A program made the translations under genes and the position numbers. Positions 45,798 through 57,248 of a stretch of DNA of 64,000 nucleotides are shown here, one piece after another. The DNA comes from Abelmoschus esculentus (lineage: Eukaryota; Streptophyta; Magnoliopsida; Malvales; Malvaceae), in the NCBI GenBank assembly GCA_035048815.1, contig JAUCBN010000017.1, positions 6,878,936 to 6,942,935 of the forward strand, written 5' to 3'. Each line of letters opens with the position of its first letter. The first letter of the stretch is position 1. A model generated the notes under the pieces. It searched no databases and had not been told where the DNA came from. It saw nothing but the letters and a program-made list of their open reading frames with translations.

Positions 45798-47857
45798 TGT
45801 AATACCCTCAACCCGGTGTCATATCGGGCTTCCGGCCTAAAACCCATGTTTCAAAATTTCTTTTCAAAAGCCCAACAAAAGTTAAATCCAAATCTATTTT
45901 CCTAATAAACCCATAAAATATAAAATCCAAGTAACATGAAATATTTGGAGCTCCCAAAATATTACAATGCAATTCAAAAGCATTCGACCAAGTAAATAAA
46001 ACAGAGTTACAAAATACAATATAGGGTCCTAAGTACATAGCCCACTATGTCTAATAATAGTAATATGACAACAGATGTCGATGCTGAGCCCACCACGATG
46101 CTCCTCCGAAAGCTTCCTTAACCTACGCATGAAAACACATAATCCGCTAAGAAGACCACACAACATCTTAAGTTCTTATACCGTATTTATATCTCATATA
46201 TATATATACACTTATATATATAACGGTGTCTATATCACCTCATATTAGTATATAAGTAAGGGACCCATCAGCACTAAGCAAGGTCTGTGGCATGTCACTC
46301 CACATAATCCGCTAAGAAACTCATCAGCACTAAGCAAGGTCCTAGTCGGTCTTCAGCATAATAATATACCGATAACCTATCAGCACTAAGCAAGGTTATC
46401 AGTGTTACCATCATATAATATTTATCACTAGTAACCCATCAACACTAAGCAAGGTTACTAAGTATTATACCTTATATATAATATATTCTAGGCAACCCAT
46501 CAGCACTAAGCAAGGTTACTAGTAAGCCACATGACTCGAACATGTCACACTGAACCCTCAATGATTCCATATACCGATTTATATCACTAGACTCTATTTA
46601 TTATTCGATTATCTCATTAACGGGGTTATGAGCCTATTTCCCAGTTTTAAAGTTCATTTTATAGTTTAAACAACCTCTAAGAACCCCTATGGTAACCTTG
46701 TGATACCTTTCGACTCGTCCTTAAGATAGGAAAAATTGCCTAGAGGTATCAATACCCATACTTGGAGTATCGAAACACCCTGTATCGATACCGTCACCAA
46801 AGGGGTATCAAAATAACAGGTATCAATACCCTCTTAAAGGGGGCATCGAAACCCTCTGACCAACCTCAAAATCAACTAAGGAGGTCTTATCCGTATTGAT
46901 ACAAGTATCGAACCGTGATAGTCATTAGACAACTCGGTAGCGAAACACGGGCAAGACGATCGATATGCTTGCCTTTCTCGCCTAAGTTTCCTCTCAGGAG
47001 TATCAAAACACCCCTAAAGTGTATCGATACCCCCTGCACGATAAGTGCAATTTTGAGACTTATAACGCCTAGAACCTACCCAAAAATCATCCTTTTGATC
47101 CCAAGTCGATCCTAGACTCTATAGGGGTGATTTTAAACATGTTTACACCATTTATTCGAAGTTTCAACAACACCAACACAATTTACCATTAAAGACCACC
47201 TTAGCAAAACAAGCATACCAAACCAGTCAACAACATGTTATTAAGCTTAAACATGATATGTATGATGATTTAAGGGTTGGAGAAGTATCAACCTTAAGGA
47301 AAAACAACAACAAACCAAGCTCCCAAGCAAACTCAAATCTTCTCCTTCCCCCAAGCTCTTGAAGGCTCTCCAAGCTCTTTCTCTTTCTCTTCTTGCTTCT
47401 AAAAGAAGGAGTGAAGAGAGAAAAAAACAAAGATGAGCTCACTCTGTAGGGGGAATTAAAACCCCAAACCCCCTTTTTCCTATTTTGAAATTTACCAAAA
47501 TGTCCTTCTAACCGAGCCTAACATAAAACTCACTTCAAATCCCAACAACTTAAGGCCTAACAAGGCCTAAACTACTCAAACTCAGGACCCAAAGTTGAAG
47601 CTCAAACCTCTCAGGTTAACCCGACACTTAGATTCGAATCCGAGTAGTAACATGTTCCTTATTTGTTTGCTCTACAATTGAATATAATCTATGTATATAC
47701 ATGTTGGATCAAAATAAAACATCTAGATAAATAAAAGAAAAAAATAACCGTTTAAATTTTAGAGTTGCTTATCGGGTGAGTCTTCAGATTAGCCTCAGTA
47801 TTCCCCATGTAGCTCGTTCGAGTCTGATGGTGTTTAGACCGGGTCGAGGGGGTTACA
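45798..47857. repeat. Gypsy LTR-like segment (2.06 kb) with hairpin array
   Basis: TGTAATACCCTCAACCCGG at the left and the reverse complement of the right end, TGTAACCCCCTCGACCCGG, pair as the ends of one LTR. TGTTC and TATAT flank it, so it has no target duplication of its own. It contains the CAGCACTAAGCAA array (46260-46525) and GTATCGATAC-like motifs (46745-47035). Orientation is uncertain. Confidence 0.6.
46260..46525 (+). repeat. Five-copy CATCAGCACTAAGCAA array with pairing flanks
   Basis: Copies begin at about 46266, 46323, 46380, 46438 and 46499. Flanks pair in several: GATAACC with GGTTATC, TAGTAACC with GGTTACTA, and GACC with GGTC. The flanking arms differ between copies while the 16-base centre stays nearly constant. 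Confidence 0.85.
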
Positions 47858-48734
47858 TATATTATATGTATTTTGTTAATGCTTTTATTATGTTGGACTC
47901 ATATATTATATGTATTTTGTTTATGCTTTTAGTATATCTGATATATTATAGGTATTTATAATGTTTATCGTGTTTACTATACGTATGAGTACGATTATAT
48001 GTTTAGATGTATTGTTGTATTAGTGTTATTATGATATTGATTACTATATTATGGCCCATAAAATAATAATAATTAAAATATAACATGATCCATAAAATAA
48101 ATTGAGCTCCAAAGTCCAATGGTGATTTTGTAATTGTAAACCCAAACTTAAATTGTTATCAGCCCAAACTTAAGCCCATGTTTCAATGAAAACCTTTACT
48201 CTTTTCCCCTCTAGTGTAGGCAACTACCAGAAAGAATGACCGTTGGATCGATGAGGAATCAATAGGCAGATTTGAAGCTTCCAAAAGATGACCTTTCATC
48301 CTTTCTCGCGTGTGAAGGGCACATGTGGCTATTTGAATGGTGCGTGAAGTCCACGCATGGCCTTTTGACTTCAGGTAGCCATTCGAAAACCCGTCGCCCA
48401 GTCGCGTTTGTCACCATACTTTGTCGGATTTCTTGTAAAAACACAAGAAAAATCAGGCTCTTATTTCCAGAAGAAGGGAAATGCCATGAAACCCAGAAAA
48501 GATGGATCCTAATTCCTAAACAAAAGAGAACTATTTCTGAAAATCTGAAGTACTAAATGAGATATCTATAAAAAAATCAAATCAAGAAAGATATTTTTCA
48601 TTTTTCCAATGTCTAGAAGCGCAAAATCGAGAGTCATGTATCTCCATCAGGACTGAACCAAAAAATCATTAGCCAACCATTATCACCACCAATCAAACAA
48701 AAATCAGAGGGCTATTTTTTCCTTTGTATCAAAC
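47858..48734 (+). repeat. Continuation of the third Tat-like LTR
   Basis: A 32-base unit ATATATTATATG...TGCTTTTA is duplicated at 47856 and 47899. The part after 48050 (CCCATAAAATAAT..., GCCCAAACTTAAGCCC, GACCGTTGGATC at 48240) follows the same order as the solo LTR at 11676. The small open frames are not protein-like. Confidence 0.45.
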
Positions 48735-48990
48735 TGATTTAGCTTGAAACACAAATATTGCAAAAGAAAAGATGACATAACAGTCAAAAGAGGAAGAAGC
48801 AGCAATTGTATCCTCAGAAAAGGGGGGAGATAACAGAAGGGTATTCCAAAAACATTCTAAAACATCGATAAAATAAACCTAAAAGTCAATTGAGATTTTA
48901 ATACTAATTCTAAACACCAAAACTACATCATTTCAAATAACTAAAGAAGTAAAACATATAATTTTACTAAATTAAAAAAAATGTATAACA
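48735..48990 (-). repeat. 3' LTR of the small LTR element
   Basis: Plus-strand ends TGATTTAGCTTGAAAC and GTATAACA. Aligned to 50945-51204, with a shared CTACATCATTTCAAATAACT core. TG and CA ends are intact. Confidence 0.88.
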
Positions 48991-49736
48991 AAAATTCTCG
49001 CTTGAAGAAATAATTTTCCTCAAGGACTACAAAAAATTGAAGCCAAACAAATATAAATTGATTCTAAATCAATCGAATCTTTTAAGTGGTTAGATCAAAT
49101 ATCAATCATTGCCCTTTTCAGCTTGATCACATTCGGCATAAGTGTGAGAGATGGCTTCATGAAAGTGATGAAAATCCAATGTCCTCTAAGATCAATTTTT
49201 TTTTCATACCATTGAATTTCAAGACCAACTCAACCCAAAACAATCAATAGAATGTATTATGTATGCACAATGATCATTCCCCGTGAAATATGCTTCAAAT
49301 TGAAGGTTCTGTATAGTGAGGACAACTCAAATTTCTCTAAGATCATAATGCTTGCAATGCTCCTTAAATAACCATGCAACTAGAATACTAAGCCATTTGT
49401 GACAGTTGGTGATACCAAGTTGAAGTCCATCGTGATGTAAAAATTCAAGAGCAACATAAAATAAGAAACCAAACTTGTTTATATCCTTATTGCGATCATA
49501 AACAAAACCTTTCCCGATAATTTCATTTTGTGACTATAGATAATAAACAACAATGCTTTCCATTTCAAACCAAATTATACTTTTAATGTCACTCCTAAAA
49601 TAGCTATCTGATAATATAAGTCTTTCGCATGACCAAAGATCAAACAATCATACTTTGAATGAATGTTTTTCATATTGTATCTTAAGTATTGAACAACAAA
49701 AGGAAGATTAGAAACAACATCACCAATTCTTTTAAT

Positions 49737-50850
49737 TTATACAATGGTGGCCATCTCAATAGCAATAGGCATAATATGGGTAAGTGGTTCTTTTAAAATT
49801 CCTCCCAAAACAAGTATACGATAATCCATACCATCTTTATTGTCAAAATCTACAGCATTTTCTTTTTTAAAGAATACAAAGTCCATCATATATGCATTAT
49901 GCACACAAATACCAATTGAGTAAGCTAAAGCCAAGCAATCCAAATCCTTTTCTATTTTCATTTTGTTCGAAAAATCTTTTAAATAATTCGATCAAATATT
50001 CTTTAATACTCCTTTCGGCCTAATTAAATAAGGTTCGTGAACTAACAATAATACTTCCAAATCAACGTTTGGAAATAATTTTTCTCCGGAATTAAAAATA
50101 TCCTGAATAAAAGAATATGACTTCACATTAACAATCACATTCAAATTCAGATCAATAAAGTCATAACTTGTATTACTTCCAATCTTTTTAGTATAAATAA
50201 TACAACCTAGGTTTGCATTATCGGTCAATGTTAAGTTCAAAATATTATAACCTTGAATAATATGTTTCATATGTTCTCCAATAGAACTAACATAACATAG
50301 AATGACGTATCTCCCAAAACATTTGTTTATATCTTTCCAAATCACTTTTGGATCAACAATCAATGCATTTTTAATCACAGTACTCGAAAGAAACTCAGCA
50401 ATATGATCTAAGATCTAAATCGATTTCATAATAAAGGAAGGAACAATATTTAGATTTGGATTTGAAGTACCTATCAGAGGGGGGTTCGAAGCTATAACCT
50501 TAGGCGATAGATTATCTGAATCATTGGCCATCAATGTTTCCATCACATATGATACTATAAGCTTCTTAATGGAATCATCAACCTCGTTCAACCCATTGAT
50601 AGCTTTCATTTTTTTATAATCCTCGATTCTTGTAGGCATTTCACCAAACACCTTCTTCGCAGGCATTACATTCTTCTCCAAATTAATATTTAGTGTAACA
50701 AAATTTTTATCGCACATTGTTTGACCCATCAATTTTTAGCAAAGCTTTTAGCTCGTGAACCTTAGATCGAACATCATTCATTTTCTCTTGAATCCCTTGA
50801 ACCTTCTTAGTAAGGGTTTTATCGATTTTTTCCTCTAATCTTGTCGCCAT
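49737..50850 (-). pseudogene. Unrecognised ORF remnants inside the small LTR element
   Basis: The frame opens at ATG 50848-50850, 82 bases after the primer site, with a helical K/E-rich start (M-A-T-R-L-E-E-K), and shifts frame near 50730. It continues to a stop at 50415, then 50378-49992 and 49961-49737 are further open pieces. The N-terminus resembles the coiled-coil start of some gypsy gag proteins. The later parts have normal amino-acid variety but match no retroelement motif I know: no zinc knuckle, D-S/T-G, YxDD or D-D-E. They might be a degraded gag or a captured host gene fragment. I do not assign a function. Confidence 0.5.
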
Positions 50851-50931
50851 CACGTTGAATTCGGATTGTATTTTGATATTTTTTTATTGAGATAATGGTT
50901 TAACGCAATCAATTATTTATCAGGAGGAATA

Positions 50932-50943
50932 GCTCTGATGCCT
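50932..50943 (-). other. Primer-binding site of the small LTR element
   Basis: On the minus strand AGGCATCAGAGC follows the 5' LTR end ...TGCATCA after one base. It differs at two positions from the initiator-Met site TGGTATCAGAGC. Confidence 0.65.
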
Positions 50944-50944
50944 T

Positions 50945-51204
50945 TGATGCAGCTTGAGTGAAACACATATATTATAAAGAAAAGAAGAAATAAGAGTCAA
51001 AGGAGGAAGAAGCAATAATTGTATTCTTAAAAAAGGATAGAGACAACAAAAGGGTATTCCTAAAACATTCAAAAATATTATAAATTAAACCTAAATCCAT
51101 TTAGGATTTTAATACTAATTTTAAAAAATCAAAACTACATCATTTCAAATAACTAAAGAAGTAAAATGTGTCGTTTTACTAAATTAGCAAAACAACGTAT
51201 AACA
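50945..51204 (-). repeat. 5' LTR of the small LTR element
   Basis: Plus-strand ends TGATGCAGCTTGAGTG and GTATAACA. Homologous to 48735-48990 along its length. Followed on the minus strand by the primer site. Confidence 0.88.
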
Positions 51205-51230
51205 CAAACAAAAAATGAGCTGAACATTAT

Positions 51231-53280
51231 TATAACACCCAAATTTTTCCCCAAATTAAAAAAATTCTAAAATTCTAAATCCCTAATTTGAGCCCTAAAA
51301 TTTAGGAATTCCAAAATTTGAATTCAGTGTCTTTATTGCAATTTCTGAAAAACTCAGAACTTTAATGGGTAATTTTACCAATTTGTTTGGTAACAGTTTT
51401 CTTTCTTGTCTTTCCCGTTTCAGTTTTGTTTTTAATTTCTCCCTTAATTGCTCTTTATTTCTCTTGATTAATTCCTTCCTCTTCAGTGTCTATGAACCTA
51501 GTTTTTCCCTAATTCGTTCTCTTACCTTTAGCTCTGAAATCAACCGATGATCACCTTTTCTTTTCTGTTGTCTTTCGTTTCTGTTTGGTGTGGTTTGGTA
51601 AGCACTTTGATTCTTCCTCCTTTCGCTACGTTTGTGTGTTGCTAAAGGATTTTGTTTAAGTTTGGTGTTGTTTGGGTAAGAGTTTTGGTTACTCGATTCA
51701 TTTCTAGGTTGGTAAGAGTGTTTTAAAGAAGGTTTCGAAAAATGGGTTGTTGGTTCTGTTAGATCAATTTAGGAGAGAATTTGTTTCGGTTTTAGGTGTT
51801 GATTAGTGTTTAATTTGTTTAGGAATCGAATTTGAATTATGGAGAAAAATAAAATGTTGGAATCAAATCTGGAAAACCCAGGATTTTTCAGGCAAAATCT
51901 GGAAATTCCAATTTTTCTGGGAAAATCCATATTATTCGGGAAAACTAGATTTTCAACCCGTGACCGACCTGACCAATGACCCAACCCGACTAGTGACTTG
52001 ACTCGGCCAGTGAACCGACCCGCTGACGTTAGTGCTGACTTCATCTATATACGTCACTACTGACGTCAGCGTTGACCAATGTTGACGTCAACGTTGACTT
52101 TTTTCGATCTGGTACCACTTTATGTTTTTTGATGTCTTAAGCTCGATGACATTGACTGTTTTTTAAAATTCAAACCCAAAATATAATTTTTAAGGCTTTT
52201 AAGTTTGAATGCTTAATTAGAAGTTTTTATTGAAATCTGAAATTAGTTTACCGTTTGGTTCAAGTGATGCGGATTTAGACTCCGAGCATCTTCCTCCTAC
52301 TCCTCCTAGACGATCTCCTGCTCATCAATCTTTGGGACACGCACGTGAATATTCAGTTTACTTCTATTTCGTGTACTTTTCAGTATAGTGGCATAGTAGT
52401 GTATCTGATTTTTTTGTTACTTGTAGGTTCTACACCCGCTCGATCTATTGCTAGAGCCGAGTCTAGTAGACATCATTCTCAATGTTGAGTGGTTCACTTT
52501 AGGTGTGTCTCTCCCGCTATTTTCCTATTTTCCATTGTGTGCAGATTCTGTTATTTAGAAAAAGCATGTTTTTTGCATGATTCCTGTAATTCTCTAAAAA
52601 CAAATCATAATGTTATGCTCTGTCATTTAGATGCATATACGGTTCTGAATATATCATGCATGCCTCCTGTATTAAGGCACGAATTCTGATTCATTATATG
52701 TTCATTTCATGGCATGGGGTGGGGTGGATTTTTGTATGGGAAAGTTCAGTGATTTAATCACTTATGTTCAGTGGCTCTACCTTCGGGTCGAGATTCCACT
52801 TCTGTTGGTGTGGTGGAGTTAGAATGGTTCAGGGGAACCTACTCTTCTGATGGCGTTCGGTGTTGGGTGCATACCACGCATACATTACATTATATGCTCT
52901 GCTTTGTTTTGTGATCATGTTTATTTACACACTAGAGACACACTATGCTCCCTAGCTTACATCCTCTCAGTTTCTGTTTTAGATACCCGGTCTTAGGCCT
53001 TGATACTTGGAGGAATGTTAATATAAATTTTTGTTGATCCATACGTTTACAATGTTTTAGACTTATTTTTATTTCAATTAATATTTCCTGTAATAGACTT
53101 TGAATAATTATTCGGATTTTGGATTTTATGTTATAATTTTTGGGTTGAACTTTTAAAATTATAATTTACTATTTTTATAAGTAATTCAGTTATTCTTGAT
53201 TTAATTAAATTATCAGATTTCATCAATTTCAATAACGGAAACCTAACTTGAGCAACAAGTTTTAATAGCGTAAACCATAA
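51231..53280 (+). repeat. Gypsy LTR, left part, interrupted by the second Ogre-type element
   Basis: Starts TATAACACCCAAATTTTTCC, a decayed TGTAACACCC gypsy LTR end. It has no coding signal. It carries a cluster of TGACGTCA and TTGAC motifs (52024-52099). The segment stops where the LTR at 53281 begins, and its right part would lie beyond the window. Confidence 0.5.
52024..52099 (+). promoter_or_regulatory. Cluster of bZIP (TGACGTCA) and W-box (TTGAC) motifs
   Basis: Within 76 bases lie TGACGT at 52024, two full TGACGTCA palindromes at 52061-52068 and 52083-52090, and TTGACC at 52072 and TTGACT at 52094. TGA-type bZIP factors and WRKY factors bind such motifs in stress-induced plant LTR promoters. 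Function here is inferred. Confidence 0.5.
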
Positions 53281-55546
53281 TGTCGCGACCGTTTTAAAAC
53301 CGAAAATGTGAAAAACAGCATGGTGAGTTAATTTTAAAAAATCTGAGTTTTATCGCCTTTTAATCGTGAATTGTGAAAATCAGAATTTTGTTAAAAACAT
53401 TTAATTTGAATTTTAAAAATGAGTTGGAGTCGCCACCGGCCACTTTGGTAGGCCAGACACCATAAAACAATCCAGAGATTCATTTAAAAATATTTGGGTT
53501 CGGGAGTCAGTTACGTGTAAGGACGACTCTTACAAATGCCCAAAATTAGTACCTTATTAATTACACGTGGCATTTCGGTATTTTAAATATAGATATTAAT
53601 TTAATTCTTTATTGTTAACTAAATATCGTTCGAATTGAGGATATTCTTTTGAATAAGAAAATATATTTCTTTTAAACACGGGCCTAAATAAGACATCCTC
53701 TAAATAGGAAACCTTAACCAGGATTTAAAAAAATATAAATTTCGCCTCAAAAGGTTTAAATGCATGAATTATCTTGTTTATTTTAAGTCATAACCTAGAG
53801 AGGCTCCATTAATTAAGTATTAAAACCCTATTTAAATTATTAATTTCACCAAGTGTATGATAACATCCGAATGCTCGGACACTACCATCTTGTCACTTAA
53901 CAAAATTATTAATGTCACTAATCATTTACCTAATCAATTTTATTTAATTCTAAACCTAAATTAATGAATCAATTTCTAGGTTTTGATAGCACATCAATTT
54001 GATACCAAGGTACACTCTTTAGGCCAACATCATAGTATGTCAAAACACCGACCATTTAGTGTATCCGAGGTATAAGATTTAAATGCTATCATTACTAAAT
54101 TATCTCCCTAATTAATTAATTAATTAATTAAAGCGACTAATCCTATAAGGCTCTAAATTAATTAACTAGATGAGAATTAAATGTCCCCTACAAATATACT
54201 ACATGATTTAAAAAAATTTCAAACAAAATAAATATATACATGAAAAATAAATAAAACAATGTATAAAAAGGCTAAGTTACATTTATTTAAGAGTCATGGG
54301 AGCTCAAAATACAACCACGAGAATTACATCAAAAACGATGAAGAAAGAAATTATTGGTTTTTGTTTTAGGGGTTGGATTAAACTTAATTAAATTAAATTA
54401 ATTTGAGACCTAGAAACCTTTAATTAATTCAATCAAGGATTAAATTAACTTATTTCTGAGCCCTAAATTAAATTAACCTAAATTAATTAATTGATTGATA
54501 AAAATCTAGGCTAAAGGTTCGAATTGGGTCTAATTAAGGGTCAAATTGAGTGAGTTATAAAGTTTTTACGCCTTAATTTCAAAAAAGGGACTAAAATGAA
54601 TACCAACTCAAAGCTATAGGGGCCATGGGGACAATTCTCCCTTTTATACGGAAACGCGTGGGTCTCGAGTCAACCCAGACTAGACACGCGGATCTGAGAG
54701 AGTCAAAAATGGTGTCGTTTTGTAACCTAACACCCCCCATCGAGTTGGCTCGGCCAGACGAACCCCTCCTAACTCGGGCTAACTCACCCTCCCTCAGATT
54801 ATCTCAACTCAAACACTCCTAAGCCCAGAAATCTCACACAAAACGGATCAAACAAGCCTACTTGGATGATGTTCATCTGTGTTCTTCATGCACACGATGA
54901 ACACGGATGAACACAAATGAACAACACCCCCAACCGCTGCACCATACATCGCCTGATCCAAATCAACACCGCCAGCTACCGCGCCGATATATTTTTCGGC
55001 CACCATACCGAAGTTTCGGCCACCGTCAAAAGATCATTTCCGGCGTCGTTCGATCACCGAAAAGCTCTAAAACCACTGGGAAACTCGAAAAACCCAAATC
55101 TAGTGTCTAAAATCCCTCAAAACTATCCTATTCAACCCCTAAACTAACCGGATATAGACCTAGAACTCACCGAAACTAACTCCTCACTCACCCAAACATC
55201 AATCAATTAAAATCCAATGCTAAAACCATAACAAACAGAGATCACAAACAATAAAATAGATCTTAAATTAACCTTGGTGGCCCCGATCCCTCCAAATTCT
55301 TCCAATTCTCCCCCCATTTTCGATTTTCCGTCCTCCTTTTAAAGGACTTGAATCCACAGTCCTAAAACCAATCAAACTCAAAACCCTCTCCTAAAATCAC
55401 TTAACCTAACAACCACACCTAATTTGGAAATCTCTCCCTCTCTTATCTTTCTGTTTTTTATTTTTATTTATTTTTATTATTTTTTATTTATTTATTTTAT
55501 TTATTTATTTATTTTATTTTAAACATCCCAAAATTTGGGTGTAACA
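53281..55546 (-). repeat. 3' LTR of the second Ogre-type element (2.27 kb)
   Basis: Plus-strand ends TGTCGCGACCG and TGGGTGTAACA. On the coding strand it starts TGTTACACCC right after the polypurine tract. It shares the GAGTCGCCACCGGCCACTTT block near 53425 with the other Tat-type LTRs. A TTTA/TTTTA microsatellite lies at 55448-55520. Open frames near 54625-55147 lack protein character. Confidence 0.85.
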
Positions 55547-55561
55547 GTTGCCCCTTTTTGC
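55547..55561 (-). other. Polypurine tract of the second Ogre-type element
   Basis: On the minus strand GCAAAAAGGGGCAAC abuts the LTR start. It is one base different from the tract at 19294-19308. Confidence 0.78.
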
Positions 55562-55631
55562 TCAATACTGCAGAGCAGGAGATGGGCAAAGACAGAAAAA
55601 CACAAATTTTGTTTAAGCCTTTTGGTCGAAT

Positions 55632-56240
55632 CTTGAAGTTGTTTTTCTCATTACGAAATTCTTCAAGCAAAACTAGTGACGGAACCCGAGGTTGTTCTTT
55701 TTATTATGAAATTCCTCGTATCTCATTAAACTTTGGAGTTGTTCTTCTTATTACGAAATTCTCCAAGGTCTGAAGTTGTTCTTCTTATTACGAAATTCTT
55801 CAGATGAAAGATGATGAAACTCGAAGGTGTTCTTCTCATTACGAAATTAACCATATCCCAACAAATTTTGGAGTTGTTCTTCTTATTATGAATTTCTCCA
55901 AAGTTTTGAAACTGTTATTCTTATTATGAAATTCTTCAAAACTTATTAAGTGATGAAACTCGAGGTTGTTCTTCTTATTACAAAATTCTCTGTCTTCGGG
56001 ATCTAGAGTTGTTCTTATTATGAAATTCTCCAAATCAAAGTTGATGAAATCTGAGGTTGTTCTTCTCATTACGAAATTCCTCGTATCTCATGGGATTTGG
56101 AGCTTTTCTTCTTATTATAAAATTCTCTAAACTCATCAAGTGACGGAAATCGAGGTTGTTCTTCTTATTACGAAATTCTCTAGATCAAAGTGATGGAATT
56201 TGAGGTTGTTCTTCTTATTAAGAAATTCCTTATATTACAC
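55632..56240. repeat. Tandem array of about 13 hairpin units with a constant loop
   Basis: Units of 35-60 bases each hold a near-constant TTGTTCTTCTTATTACG...AAATT centre. The bases on both sides are complementary but differ between units: CTTGAAG/CTTCAAG (55632), CGAGG/CCTCG (55687), CTTTGGAG/CTCCAAGG (55731), TCTGAAG/CTTCAGA (55769), TTTGGAG/CTCCAAA (55867), GTTTTGAA/TTCAAAAC (55903). Later units pair less well. It lies in the 3' noncoding region. Confidence 0.88.
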
Positions 56241-57248
56241 CACATCTTTTGGGACTCACACCGAGAAGACTACTAATAGTATTTGAATCGGGACTCACGC
56301 CGAGAAGGCTGCCAATAATATCTGCTATTGTTGGTTTCTTTGAATCATTTCTTAGTAGTTTTTGAATCCTGTTAAATAGAAATATTATGCATTATTAGTA
56401 TGCTCCTAATGCAAATGTTTCTATTATGATGCATGAGTACTGCCTAGAAAGGCATGTATTATCAGTCAATTTGTCACTTTGAAGAGTTTAATTGGCTCTT
56501 CTCTCTCATTTCCATGCTCTCGGTCATGACTCGATTCTTTATCTCACATATAAAAGGGCAATCTTTGATGATTGTCTTCCTCACAAAGCTGACTTGAAGC
56601 GTTCTTTCAGGTCAGATTTCGTCTGAATGTCAAAACATATTCGTTTTATTCCGTTATCCTGATCCAGAAAAAAATAAATCTTACCTGTAGCTTATAAAAA
56701 CATAGTGATGATGAAAGATTTTATGTATTCATTAATTCACATTAGTTCACTAGCATGATGCTTTGGATAAAATTTAAGTCTCGAAAGAAAAAAATGAATA
56801 ACTTTATTGGAGCTTTTTGTAAGTTTATGACAAGCATGGAAAAACAGTCATGGCAAACCAATTGGAAGGAAAAAGTAAGAAACAAATACAAATTCCCAAG
56901 TGCTTATCATATGCGTTCATCTGGGCCTTTTCCCAAGATATAGATTTAAAGTAGATCTGCTTGTCTAGTAGTTCTTCAAGTGAGGATCCAACTTTGCAGA
57001 CATGAAGACCCTTCTGAACTACTTAATAACCGAGAGGTATGAATTGCCGGATGCCTACTATCATGCAATTGAGCCGTCATTCCTGGTTTTTGACCCAAAT
57101 CCTCATTGGTATCGAGAAGCCCTTTGTGGGTTTTCATCTCGACCCCTCCTTTCTTTATTTTCATTATTTTTTATGAAAAGCCCTTTCGGGTTTTCGCTTC
57201 ATTTTCTTTTTCTCTATTTTCTTTTTCTTTTCTTTTTCTTTTTATTAT
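56241..57248 (-). other. Rest of the 3' noncoding region of the second element
   Basis: Contains a 39 bp direct repeat starting GGGACTCAC at 56251 and 56290, GCCCTTTnnGGGTTTTC motifs at 57118-57195 like those in the first element, and a CTTTT-rich tract at 57200-57245. No credible gene; the open stretches at 56755-57268 are not protein-like. Confidence 0.65.

Larger units (their letters stand above)
41794..47857 (+). mobile_element. Composite gypsy LTR block flanked by TATAT
   Basis: Begins TGCAACGCCTC (a decayed TGTAACGCC chromovirus LTR start) and ends CGAGGGGGTTACA. TATAT lies on both sides (41789-41793 and 47858-47862), though in AT-rich DNA. Inside, a second LTR-like segment with its own TGTAATACCC start covers 45798-47857, and a MULE interrupts the first at 43997. 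Neither gag nor pol is present. It may be two LTRs joined after internal loss or one solo LTR inserted beside another. A TATATAAAC box lies near 42136. Confidence 0.45.
48735..51204 (-). mobile_element. Small complete LTR element without recognisable RT (2,470 bp)
   Basis: Two LTRs of 256 and 260 bp (48735-48990 and 50945-51204) bound about 1.95 kb. A perfect 5 bp duplication CAAAC flanks it (48730-48734 and 51205-51209). On the minus strand an initiator-Met-like primer site follows the 5' LTR, then short ORFs. No protease, RT or integrase motif was found, so it must depend on another element. The LTRs differ at very roughly 15 percent of positions, so it is old. Size and layout fit a TRIM, small LARD or TR-GAG type. 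Confidence 0.88.

Noticed and set aside
46260..46525. Possible CRISPR-like array (regular 16-base repeats)
   Set aside because: Plant nuclear context, only five copies, spacers partly complementary to one another and no associated genes.
46915..47442. Small frames in the 45798-47857 LTR
   Set aside because: No motif or similarity; surrounded by LTR repeats.
48259..48556. Overlapping frames on both strands before the small LTR element
   Set aside because: They coincide with LTR-like sequence and are too short and unsupported.
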